Assembly (NCBI RefSeq): GCF_014062315.1
Contig: NZ_JACGLT010000024.1
Span: 1-33,263, forward strand
Length of the DNA stretch: 33,263 nt
Source of the DNA: Gelidibacter maritimus
GTDB taxonomy: Bacteria; Bacteroidota; Bacteroidia; Flavobacteriales; Flavobacteriaceae
Reading direction: 5' to 3'
Of the stretch, positions 16,571-24,111 are shown piece by piece. Made by a program: the position numbers and the translations under genes. Position 1 is the first letter of the stretch; each line of letters begins with the position of its first letter. Below the pieces are notes generated by a model. It saw only the letters and a program-made list of their open reading frames with translations, was not told the origin of the DNA and did not search any database.

Positions 16571-17533
16571 TTATTTATAAACGGTCTTTTTACCCGTAAT
16601 CTGATCTTTGACAAAGGTGCCCCATGTCAGGTTCATTTTATCTTTTTTATATTGTTTGGCCTTGTCAATGGCCATATTGGCAGCATTTTCAACAATCCAG
16701 TCGAAATTTTCCTGGCCTACAGAATTGATATCCGCATCCGGCGCAGGATTGCAAAAATCAATAGCATACGGGATGCCATCGCGAATGGCAAATTCTACCG
16801 TATTGAAATCGTAGCCCAAAGCCTTATTCAAACGAATACAATATTTTTTGACCAAATCTAAAATTTCTTGCTTCACCGGAGGGCCGTCAATGACATAGCG
16901 CAAATGATGTGGGTTTCTCGGTTCGTATTGCATGATATGGACGTTATCCGTATTCAAGACATAACATCTGAAATATTCCGTAAAATTGATTTCCTCTTGG
17001 AGCATCATGACCAAGTTTTCTGTCTCGCCATGTTTTTTCCATAAATCTTGCGGATTCTCAACACGGTACACACTCTTCCAACCCCCGCCGTCATGAGGTT
17101 TCATATAGGCCGGAAAGCCAATGGTATCAAACATGTGTTCCCAAGCAAATGGGAATTTCATATTTCTAAAGGAGTTTTCATCGGTGTCCGGTGGACGATG
17201 AGAGGTTGGTAAAATGAAGGTTTTCGGAACAGGAACACCAACTTTCTCAGCCAGTGCGTTGTTGAAAAACTTTTCATCTGCACTCCACCAAAAAGGGTTG
17301 TTGATGACCGCAGTTCCTGAAATGGCCGCATTTTTAAGATAAGCGCGATAAAATGGAACGTCCTGAGAAATCCTATCTATAATAACTGCGTAATCTGTTG
17401 GCTTAGCCTGCTCTACCATGTCAATAGTAACAGCTTCTGCCATAATGCCTTTTGCCTTTTTTTCATTAACACGATCTATAAATGCTTGTGGGAACGTGTT
17501 TTCTTGTCCGAATAGGATGCCTATTTTTTTCAT
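16571..17533 (-). CDS. ATP-grasp ligase, RimK/D-Ala-D-Ala-like
   Basis: 320 aa. The pre-ATP-grasp domain (1-80) is followed by ADEKFFNNALAEKVGVPVP with K88, GFPAYMKPHDGGGWKSV with K145 and a glycine-rich loop (149-151), MMLQEEINF with E180/E181, and the metal site E247 (TVEFA), D259 and N262 (IDFCNPAPD). All ATP and Mg contacts needed for acyl-phosphate chemistry appear intact. It is clearly distinct in sequence from the ligases at 11119 and 13375. It is followed closely by the GCS2 gene and preceded by the esterase gene with a 70-nt gap. Acceptor and donor substrates are unknown. Confidence 0.87.
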   Translation of the reverse strand: MKKIGILFGQENTFPQAFIDRVNEKKAKGIMAEAVTIDMVEQAKPTDYAVIIDRISQDVPFYRAYLKNAAISGTAVINNPFWWSADEKFFNNALAEKVGVPVPKTFILPTSHRPPDTDENSFRNMKFPFAWEHMFDTIGFPAYMKPHDGGGWKSVYRVENPQDLWKKHGETENLVMMLQEEINFTEYFRCYVLNTDNVHIMQYEPRNPHHLRYVIDGPPVKQEILDLVKKYCIRLNKALGYDFNTVEFAIRDGIPYAIDFCNPAPDADINSVGQENFDWIVENAANMAIDKAKQYKKDKMNLTWGTFVKDQITGKKTVYK

Positions 17534-17603
17534 AAATTAGAGTTTTATTCATTTCCTTATTGGAGGAAATCTATTTAATATCTGGTTGTTTGTTTTTTTG
17601 TGT

Positions 17604-18308
17604 CTAAAGTTTTGAGAGATATTCCGGGAACATTTGACGCCATAAGGGCCAATCGTGTTTTGCCCATTTACGTACATCATACCAAAAAGGTATATTCTTA
17701 TCGCGCAGTATTTTAGCCATCTGATCATTGGCTTCCAAACAAATATCCCATTCGCCAACGCCGAGAATAATTTTCATCTTCCATAAGTCTGGGTGATTAT
17801 TGCCCGGGAGATAGTCTATGGGGTTGTTAAAAAATACGTTGTCATCATAATGACGCCCAACAAACGAGGTAATGTCAAATGCACCGCTCATACTGAACAT
17901 ATGGCTGACTTTCTCAGGATGTTTAAATGCGAAATTTGACGCTTGATAACCGCCAAAACTCGGACCTGCGACCGCCACTTTTGGCAAACCTTTCTGATGA
18001 CAAATCGAATTGACCACTTCATTCAATATAAACTGATCGTACCAATTATGGTTTTTGGCCCGTTGTGCGGGATGGATTTGTTTGTTGTACCAACTCAGTT
18101 CGTTAATGCCGTCTGGACAGTAAATCTGTACTTTGCCTTGTTCAACAAACCATCGGACGGATTCCACAAGTTTCATGTCTTTACATTCATTGTGTTTGCC
18201 CATAGTTGTAGGGAAAAGTATGACAGGATACCCTGAATGCCCAAAAACAAGCATTTCTATGTCTTTACTGAGGGTTGGCGAATACCATTTGTGATGTTGT
18301 TCTTTCAA
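17604..18308 (-). CDS. Esterase-family alpha/beta hydrolase (COG4947-like)
   Basis: 234 aa, no signal peptide. The nucleophile elbow is AVAGPSFGGYQ with Ser117; likely partners are D188 in GVGEWD and H218 in WAKHDWP. The early MLVFGHSGYPVILFPTTMG segment supplies the oxyanion-hole region. It resembles the small esterases grouped as COG4947, of unknown substrate. It is the promoter-proximal gene of the five-gene minus-strand set, so a hydrolytic step is co-expressed with two ATP-grasp proteins, a GCS2 ligase and an amidotransferase. Confidence 0.83.
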   Translation of the reverse strand: MKEQHHKWYSPTLSKDIEMLVFGHSGYPVILFPTTMGKHNECKDMKLVESVRWFVEQGKVQIYCPDGINELSWYNKQIHPAQRAKNHNWYDQFILNEVVNSICHQKGLPKVAVAGPSFGGYQASNFAFKHPEKVSHMFSMSGAFDITSFVGRHYDDNVFFNNPIDYLPGNNHPDLWKMKIILGVGEWDICLEANDQMAKILRDKNIPFWYDVRKWAKHDWPLWRQMFPEYLSKL

Positions 18309-18358
18309 TATCTTATTTTTTAATAGGTTAGGCTAAAGTTGAAAAATGTGAACGGATG

Positions 18359-18376
18359 CTTCTTACAGTGTAGAAG
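18359..18376. promoter_or_regulatory. Near-perfect palindrome in the ligase operon leader
   Basis: CTTCTTACAGTGTAGAAG reads as CTTC-TACA-G-TGTA-GAAG with one extra T. It lies 51 nt upstream of the esterase start codon at 18308, in the expected leader or promoter of the minus-strand operon. It may be a repressor operator or an RNA hairpin; nothing identifies the binding protein. Confidence 0.4.
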
Positions 18377-18450
18377 TTGTGTTGGCTTCTTTGTATTTAA
18401 ACAAGTACATCAATATACTTTTTTTAATTATAAATACAATAGCATCCAAT

Positions 18451-18520
18451 AGGAATCTTAAATTTTTGTGAAAATCTTAAAGAATACGGAGGAATCTTAA
18501 TTTTTTGGAATCTTTTTTAA
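18451..18520. promoter_or_regulatory. Array of four AATCTT boxes, roughly helically phased
   Basis: AATCTTAA starts at 18454, 18473 and 18493, and a partial copy AATCTTTT starts at 18509. The spacings are 19, 20 and 16 bp, close to two helical turns. Two copies carry the longer form AGGAATCTTAAATTTTTG (18451) and AGGAATCTTAATTTTTTG (18490). The array is between the divergent ligase and sensor operons, which suggests a shared regulator site, although AT-rich filler cannot be excluded. Confidence 0.45.
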
Positions 18521-18700
18521 GAATAAGAGTGGATTAATTTCATAATAAGTCTATTGTTTAAGCTCGTCCAATTTGGATATGAATGCATTGGTAGTCATTA
18601 AATTACAATTCATCCATCAAATATGACAGTTCAGACCAACAGATTTTAAGAATTTAAAGAGTAAATGGATATTTGCTTCCATAAACCAATATCTAATACA

Positions 18701-19324
18701 ATGAAACATTTAATTATTATTACCGTATTATTTGTGACCGGAATTTTATCTGCACAAAGTTCTTATGACAAAGGCATGGAAAAAGCTTTTGAGCTTTGGA
18801 AAAACAATCAATGGGACGAGGCTGAGCAACTTTTTGAACGCATTGCTGCCGCTGAACCTGAAGCATGGTTGCCCAATTATTATGTAGCCCAAATGAACAG
18901 TTTAAAATCTTGGGAAGAAAAGGATCCCAATACATTAAAAGCCCAATTGGAAAAAGCGCAAAACTTTCTCAATGATGCGATGGCTATCGAAAAGGAGAAC
19001 GCCGATTTGTTGGTCATGCAGGCCCAAATCTTAACCAATTGGGTAGCCTTTGACGGGATGACCTATGGGATGAAGTATTCTGCAAAGATATCGGATCTTT
19101 ATGAAAGGGCCTTTGACATGGCTCCAGAGAACCCAATGGTGGTACTTGGTAGAGCCGAATGGAATATGGGGAGTGCACGATATTTTGGAAAAGATACCAC
19201 GCCGTTTTGCAAGGATATAGAAAAAGCCATTGAACTTTTTGCTAACTTTAAGCCCGAATCCTCCTTTCACCCCAATTGGGGAAAGCAGCATGCCCAAACT
19301 GTACTGAAATCCTGCACTGACTAA
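18701..19324 (+). CDS. Exported TPR-like protein upstream of histidine kinase
   Basis: 207 aa from ATG 18701; an upstream in-frame ATG at 18665 would add 12 residues ahead of an otherwise clean signal peptide (MKHLIIITVLFVTGILSAQS), so the later start is preferred. After the signal, YDKGMEKAFELWKNNQWDEAEQLFERI and YERAFDMAPENPMVVLGRAEW are tetratricopeptide-like helix pairs, and a central LEKAQNFLNDAMAIEKENADLLV adds another. The protein should sit in the periplasm or on the cell surface. It precedes the kinase by 42 nt and is probably a co-expressed envelope component, perhaps a sensor accessory. No enzyme motif is visible. Confidence 0.75.
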   Translation: MKHLIIITVLFVTGILSAQSSYDKGMEKAFELWKNNQWDEAEQLFERIAAAEPEAWLPNYYVAQMNSLKSWEEKDPNTLKAQLEKAQNFLNDAMAIEKENADLLVMQAQILTNWVAFDGMTYGMKYSAKISDLYERAFDMAPENPMVVLGRAEWNMGSARYFGKDTTPFCKDIEKAIELFANFKPESSFHPNWGKQHAQTVLKSCTD

Positions 19325-19366
19325 TGCACGTTCACTGACTAACACACGATAAACAGATACAAACTC

Positions 19367-20701
19367 ATGACCATTAAATCTATTAAAAGTTTATACCTCA
19401 CGTTTTTTATAGGATGCGCTGTATATGTCGTAGGGAACCTTCTATCAAACGGATTTAATTATAACACAGTCAACGACTTTTTTATTGACTTTGGGTTTTA
19501 CCAACTCTATGCCTTCCTTTTAGGATATACCAATTATTTCTACTTTGCCTATCTTGAGAAACTGACCTGGAAAAAAGAGGATGGCTTAAAACGAATTATC
19601 GTTGGTATTACCGGATCAGTTGTACTGACCATGGGCGGTTTGTTTATTTTGAACGGTTTGCAATATTATCTCTATAGAGGGGGCTCATGGATTGAATTTA
19701 TGCAAACACAACGTTGGAGCAACTACAGTTTCGGACTTTGGATTACCCTGACCATTGTTATCATTTTTCATTTTGTTTATTTCTATAACCGATACCAACA
19801 GAATAAAATTAAGGAGCAAAAAGTCATTGCCCATGCCGCCAGCGCCCAATTTGAAAGTCTGAAAAAACAAATCGATCCTCATTTTTTGTTCAATAGCTTG
19901 AATGTGCTGACCTCGTTAATTGAGGAGAACCCAGATAACGCACAACGGTTCACGGTGTCTTTGTCAAAAATTTACAGGTATGTATTAGAACAAAAAGATA
20001 AAGAATTAGTGACGGTTGCCGAGGAATTGGATTTTGCAAAAACCTATATGAATCTTTTGAAAATGCGTTTTGAAAACAGCCTTACTTTTGAGATTTCGGA
20101 ATATGCAAACATTGAGGAGGCCAAGGTGGTGCCCTTGTCTCTGCAACTGCTTTTGGAAAACACCATTAAGCATAATACCGTGAGCGAATCAAAACCCTTG
20201 CACATCAAAATCACGGTGGAAGATAACTATTTGGTGGTGCAGAATAATTTACAGAAAAAAGAAGTTCTTCAAACCAGAAAAGGCGTGGGACTGCAAAATA
20301 TTGTCAATAGATATGATATTTTAACCAAACGCAAGGTGTTGATTGACGAATCAAATGCCTTCTTTAAGGTGAAAATACCCATCTTGACCAAACAAATTTC
20401 AATCATGGAAACAAAACATCAATATAACGAAGAAGATGCCTATTATCGGGCAAAAAAGAGAGTGGAAGACATCAAAGGGTTCTTTGGAAACCTCGTGGCC
20501 TATTGTGTTGTCATCCCATTTTTAATATTTATCAACTACAAAACCTCATGGGACTATCAATGGTTCTGGTTCCCAATGTTGGGCTGGGGGATGGGCGTCA
20601 TCTTTCATGCCTTTGGTGTATTTGGCTACGGAAAAGAATGGGAAGAACGTAAAATAAAGGAAATATTGGAAAAGGAACAACACACTAAAACATGGAACTA
20701 A
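19367..20701 (+). CDS. LytS/YehU-type sensor histidine kinase with C-terminal 2TM domain
   Basis: 444 aa. Four N-terminal membrane helices (about 8-28, 40-62, 76-98 and 121-141) are followed by the His_kinase domain with KKQIDPHFLFNSLN (phosphoacceptor H172), an N-box LLLENTIKHN (N265) and the G-box GVGLQNI. A further module (about 356-438: AYYRAKKRVEDIKGFFGNLVAYCVV ... WEERKIKEILEKE) is a 2TM domain, also found as the separate protein downstream. LytS-type kinases normally pair with LytTR regulators; none is adjacent here, the nearest being the regulator at 26813. The stop codon overlaps the next gene's start as TAATG. Confidence 0.88.
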   Translation: MTIKSIKSLYLTFFIGCAVYVVGNLLSNGFNYNTVNDFFIDFGFYQLYAFLLGYTNYFYFAYLEKLTWKKEDGLKRIIVGITGSVVLTMGGLFILNGLQYYLYRGGSWIEFMQTQRWSNYSFGLWITLTIVIIFHFVYFYNRYQQNKIKEQKVIAHAASAQFESLKKQIDPHFLFNSLNVLTSLIEENPDNAQRFTVSLSKIYRYVLEQKDKELVTVAEELDFAKTYMNLLKMRFENSLTFEISEYANIEEAKVVPLSLQLLLENTIKHNTVSESKPLHIKITVEDNYLVVQNNLQKKEVLQTRKGVGLQNIVNRYDILTKRKVLIDESNAFFKVKIPILTKQISIMETKHQYNEEDAYYRAKKRVEDIKGFFGNLVAYCVVIPFLIFINYKTSWDYQWFWFPMLGWGMGVIFHAFGVFGYGKEWEERKIKEILEKEQHTKTWN

Positions 20702-21015
20702 TGGAACCAAATTATTTTGAAAAGGAACGTTACGAACGCGCAAAAAAACGTGTCCAGAGAATTACTGGGTTTTACAGTCACCTCTTAGTTTATGTGGTGA
20801 TTAATTTGATGATTGTTGTTGTGAATGTTCAGCAATTGGATCCCGGCGAGAGTTATTTTAAATGGCAGAATTTTACAACCCTGTTTTTTTGGGGTATCGG
20901 AATCTTGGCACATGGACTCTCGGTATTTATGCCATATATCGTCTTAGGTAAAAATTGGGAGGAACGAAAAATAAAAGAACTCATGGAGAAGGAACGTAAG
21001 AGTAAATGGGAGTAA
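20701..21015 (+). CDS. Small 2TM-domain protein
   Basis: 104 aa from ATG 20701, which forms a TAATG overlap with the kinase stop; ATG 20692 would overlap the kinase by 10 nt and add three residues. The protein is a single 2TM module: an amphipathic RYERAKKRVQRITGFYSHL start, two membrane helices (about 28-45 and 63-88), and a KNWEERKIKELMEKERK tail. It closely parallels the C-terminus of the kinase, so the two modules likely arose by duplication and may pair in the membrane. The charged tail could be a signalling or docking helix. Function is not established. Confidence 0.8.
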   Translation: MEPNYFEKERYERAKKRVQRITGFYSHLLVYVVINLMIVVVNVQQLDPGESYFKWQNFTTLFFWGIGILAHGLSVFMPYIVLGKNWEERKIKELMEKERKSKWE

Positions 21016-21110
21016 CCATTTAGCGTAGGGCTCAGAATTAAGGAAGATGGAAACTATTATTAAGTATTAGGTGTCAAGTAGCCATTGTTAAGATGGAGAG
21101 ATAAGGCATC

Positions 21111-21227
21111 ATGATTGTTGTACACCTCGAACCTATAGATCCTAATAAAGATTGGATGTCTAAATTAGAGGCCTCGAGATTTGATATTAGCCTTAAGCAA
21201 AAAGATAACTTTAAGCTTATTTTATGA
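21111..21227 (+). CDS. Possible 38-aa small ORF
   Basis: An ATG-initiated frame encodes MIVVHLEPIDPNKDW followed by a charged tail and ends before hpf. It is the only open stretch in the 276-nt gap between the 2TM gene and hpf. No motif or membrane segment is present; chance occurrence is quite possible. Confidence 0.2.
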   Translation: MIVVHLEPIDPNKDWMSKLEASRFDISLKQKDNFKLIL

Positions 21228-21291
21228 TGTATGTCAGCTTTTCTTTCTTTTTAAACCCGTAATTTAGTCTTATAACCAAAAAACTATAATT

Positions 21292-21591
21292 ATGACAATA
21301 AATATTCAATTCGTAAACTTGGATTTTAGCGATTCACTAGCCGAGCATACTACCAAAAGACTAAATAAAATGGCCGAAAAGTATGATTGGCTGATCAATG
21401 CCGATGTGTTTTTTAAAGAAGAAGGCACCAATCCTGAAAAAGGAAAGATTTGCAATATCAAATTGAGTCTGCCAGGACCACAAATATTTGCTACTTCTGA
21501 CGAGAAAAACTTTGAAATGTCGGTTAAGGAGACCATCAACGATTTGGAAATCCAGTTAAAGAAGAGAAAACAGGCTTTTATGACACATTAA
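21292..21591 (+). CDS. hpf: Ribosome hibernation promoting factor, short form
   Basis: 99 aa, the length of the short HPF/RaiA family. The sequence begins MTINIQFVNLDFSDSLAEHTTKRLNKM and has the beta-alpha-beta-beta-beta-alpha pattern, with the helix-strand junction LPGPQIFATSDEKNFEMSVKETINDLEIQLKKRK matching the family core. It binds the 30S decoding region in stationary phase and silences ribosomes. There is no long C-terminal dimerisation domain. It is a single gene facing rlmH tail to tail. Confidence 0.9.
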   Translation: MTINIQFVNLDFSDSLAEHTTKRLNKMAEKYDWLINADVFFKEEGTNPEKGKICNIKLSLPGPQIFATSDEKNFEMSVKETINDLEIQLKKRKQAFMTH

Positions 21592-21677
21592 AGTAAGGGA
21601 TGAGGTTTGAGGTGAGCGTCTATACACATTGAAATTAAATTATCATTCATTCGAAAGCCCCAAACTTTAAACCTATT

Positions 21678-22151
21678 TCAGCGATGATGATAAGGTTCAT
21701 TCCTTAAAATAGTAAATGCGCGATACAATTGTTCTATCATGAACAAACGGATCATCTGATGGGAAAATGTCATTTTAGACAATGATATTTTCCCATTTGC
21801 TTTTTGATAGACGTCTTTTGAAAAGCCGTAAGGTCCGCCAATGACAAAAACCAATTGTTTGATCCCAGAATTCATGTGTTTTTGCAGATATTCGGAAAAG
21901 GCCACAGAGTCGTATTGTTTTCCGTTTTCATCCAACAAAATAAGCAGGTCTGAAGTGCCCAGTTTTGCCAAAATCAACTCGCCTTCTTTTTGTTTTTGCT
22001 GCGCTTCACTTAAATTCTTTGCTTTTTTAAGATCGGGAATGATCTCAAATTCAAATTTTATGTAAAATCCTAAGCGTTTTTGATACTCGTTAATCAGTAT
22101 TTGAAGTTGCTGATGATCGGTTTTCCCGATGGCTAAAAGTTTTATTTGCAT
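21678..22151 (-). CDS. rlmH: 23S rRNA pseudouridine(1915) N3-methyltransferase
   Basis: 157 aa, the usual RlmH size. It shows the SPOUT trefoil-knot methyltransferase features: LLILLDENGKQYDS, the SAM-binding LVFVIGGPYGFS, and the C-terminal KISLSKMTFSHQMIRLFMIEQLYRAFTILRNEPYHH. RlmH methylates Psi1915 in helix 69 of 23S rRNA using SAM, late in 50S assembly. It is divergent from nadC, with 98 nt between the start codons. Confidence 0.95.
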   Translation of the reverse strand: MQIKLLAIGKTDHQQLQILINEYQKRLGFYIKFEFEIIPDLKKAKNLSEAQQKQKEGELILAKLGTSDLLILLDENGKQYDSVAFSEYLQKHMNSGIKQLVFVIGGPYGFSKDVYQKANGKISLSKMTFSHQMIRLFMIEQLYRAFTILRNEPYHHR

Positions 22152-22199
22152 GTCGTAAATTTACAAATTTGTCGGGATTTTGAATTTCAGATTTGGAAT

Positions 22200-22231
22200 T
22201 TGAGTATTTCGATTATCAATTAGTATTTTTA
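22200..22231 (+). promoter_or_regulatory. Candidate Bacteroidota promoter for nadC
   Basis: TTG (22200-22202) is separated by 21 nt from TATTTTTA (22224-22231), which differs from TAnnTTTG at the last base. It lies 19 nt before the nadC start. The match is weaker than those before rpsF and hisS. Confidence 0.4.
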
Positions 22232-22249
22232 CATTAAATATTCCTAACA

Positions 22250-23107
22250 ATGATTTCAGAAAAACAATTCAATATAGAAATAGACAACATTATTGCTAAT
22301 GCCGTTAGAGAAGATGTTGGCGATGGCGATCACAGTTCCTTGGCGTGTATTCCTGCTTCAGCTCAGGGGAAGGCCAAGCTTTTGGTCAAGGACGATGGCG
22401 TTATTGCGGGGGTTGCATTTGCCAAGCGTGTCTTTCAATATATAGATAAAGACTTAAAAGTAGAAACTTTAATTGAAGATGGCGCCGAAATAAAATACGG
22501 TGATATCGTGTTTTACGTGGAAGGGTCATCGCAATCCATTCTTAAGGCTGAGCGCTTGGTGTTAAATGCGATGCAGCGTATGAGTGCCATTGCCACAAAG
22601 ACAAAAACCTTTGTGGATTTGCTAGCAGGTACCGGAACCCAAATTTTGGACACCAGAAAGACCACGCCTGGCATTCGGGCCCTCGAAAAATGGGCTGTGA
22701 AAATTGGCGGTGGCGAAAATCATCGGTTTGCCTTGTATGATATGGTCATGTTGAAAGACAATCATATCGATTTTGCAGGCGGAATCACCAAGGCCATCAC
22801 CAAAACGAAAGCCTACTTAAAAGAAAAGAACTTAGACTTGAAAATTATTGTGGAAGCCAGGAATCTTGATGAGATTAGAGAAATCCTCAAAAACGATGGC
22901 GTTTACAGAATTTTGATAGATAACTTCAATTATGCAGATACCAAGAAAGCAGTCGCGCTCATTGGCGACCAATGTCTGACCGAATCGTCGGGGGGAATCA
23001 ATGAAGACACCGCACGTGAATATGCCTTATGTGGTGTGGATTATATTTCTTCGGGAGCATTGACCCACTCGGTGTATAATTTGGACTTAAGTTTAAAAGC
23101 CGTTTAG
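22250..23107 (+). CDS. nadC: Quinolinate (nicotinate-nucleotide) phosphoribosyltransferase
   Basis: 285 aa. NadC converts quinolinate and PRPP to nicotinic acid mononucleotide, CO2 and pyrophosphate in de novo NAD synthesis. Family motifs are EDVGDGDHSS (21-30), LDTRKTTPG (133-141), KIGGGENHRFAL (151-162) and VMLKDNHI (166-173). The length is standard. The next gene starts directly after the stop, and priA follows 8 nt later, so nadC-yihY-priA is one operon. No nadA or nadB is in the window. Confidence 0.96.
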   Translation: MISEKQFNIEIDNIIANAVREDVGDGDHSSLACIPASAQGKAKLLVKDDGVIAGVAFAKRVFQYIDKDLKVETLIEDGAEIKYGDIVFYVEGSSQSILKAERLVLNAMQRMSAIATKTKTFVDLLAGTGTQILDTRKTTPGIRALEKWAVKIGGGENHRFALYDMVMLKDNHIDFAGGITKAITKTKAYLKEKNLDLKIIVEARNLDEIREILKNDGVYRILIDNFNYADTKKAVALIGDQCLTESSGGINEDTAREYALCGVDYISSGALTHSVYNLDLSLKAV

Positions 23108-24103
23108 ATGTCTGAACACACTGATGATAATATTGAGGATGATATCGAGGATAAGCTCGAAAAAATCCCCGTTGTAAAATATATCATCAAACTTCTCAAA
23201 AAAATTAAATTACCTGCCTTAGAAGGTTTGACGCTATATTACTTTCTAAGGCTTTATGGCAAAGGCATTATTAAAGGAGCGGTAACCAGTAGGGCAAGTG
23301 CCATTTCTTTTAGCTTTTTTACGGCCATATTTCCTTTTTTATTATTCATCATCATCCTGATTCCCTATATTCCAGTAGCAGGATTTGAATATGAGTTTAA
23401 AGGGTTTTTGAATTCGGTCTTGCCACCACAAACCTCCGATTTCTTTTTTGATAATATTTTTCAGAATATTTATACAAAAGCAAGTGGTAGCTTAATCTCA
23501 ACAGTATTTTTATTGTCCATTGTTTTAATGGCCAACGGGATCAGTGCGCTTTTTTCGGGATTTGAAAGTTCCTACCATCAGCAACTGACGCGCAGTGTGG
23601 TTAAACAATACCTATACTCTATGTTTGTGGCGCTTATTTTGGTTCTTTTATTGATAATTACCATTGCAGTTATTGGTTATTTTCAAATTTATGTCATTCA
23701 AAAGGTGCTTTATTATATGGACAAGCAGGGCTATGAAACCTATGAACAGGGCTTGTTTATGGTGGCAGTTGCCAAATATATATTTTTTGTGATTATGGTC
23801 TATATTGCCACGGCCACTTTGTATTATTTTGGTACCAGAGAGGGTAAGAACTCAAAGTTCTTTTCTGCAGGGGCGCTGTTGACAACCATTTTAATTATTG
23901 TATTTTCATATTTATTCGGAATTTATGTCACTTATTTTTCAACGTATAACGAGCTTTATGGGTCTATTGGTGCCTTGTTGATTTTATTATTCTATATCTG
24001 GCTAAACTCCAATATCTTGCTATTGGGCTTTGAATTGAACGCCACCATTCAACTTCTAAAGAAATTTAATCTTCAAAAGCAAATTGCTAAAGAAAACTCC
24101 TAA
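23108..24103 (+). CDS. YihY/BrkB-family inner membrane protein
   Basis: 331 aa. A charged, acidic N-terminus (EHTDDNIEDDIEDKLEKIP) is followed by the YihY/BrkB pattern: SRASAISFSFFTAIFPFLLFIIILIPY, a segment SGSLISTVFLLSIVLMANGISALFSGFESSY, and four further membrane helices ending LIILLFYIWLNSNILLLGFELNATI. About six transmembrane helices are expected. The family was once misnamed ribonuclease BN; a transport role has been suggested. It follows nadC with no gap and precedes priA by 8 nt. Confidence 0.9.
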   Translation: MSEHTDDNIEDDIEDKLEKIPVVKYIIKLLKKIKLPALEGLTLYYFLRLYGKGIIKGAVTSRASAISFSFFTAIFPFLLFIIILIPYIPVAGFEYEFKGFLNSVLPPQTSDFFFDNIFQNIYTKASGSLISTVFLLSIVLMANGISALFSGFESSYHQQLTRSVVKQYLYSMFVALILVLLLIITIAVIGYFQIYVIQKVLYYMDKQGYETYEQGLFMVAVAKYIFFVIMVYIATATLYYFGTREGKNSKFFSAGALLTTILIIVFSYLFGIYVTYFSTYNELYGSIGALLILLFYIWLNSNILLLGFELNATIQLLKKFNLQKQIAKENS

Positions 24104-24111
24104 TTTATTCC

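Noticed and set aside
21016-21291. tRNA genes near hpf, which flavobacteria often have there
   Set aside because: No cloverleaf, TTCGA-type loop or CCA-adjacent acceptor stem could be found in the gap.
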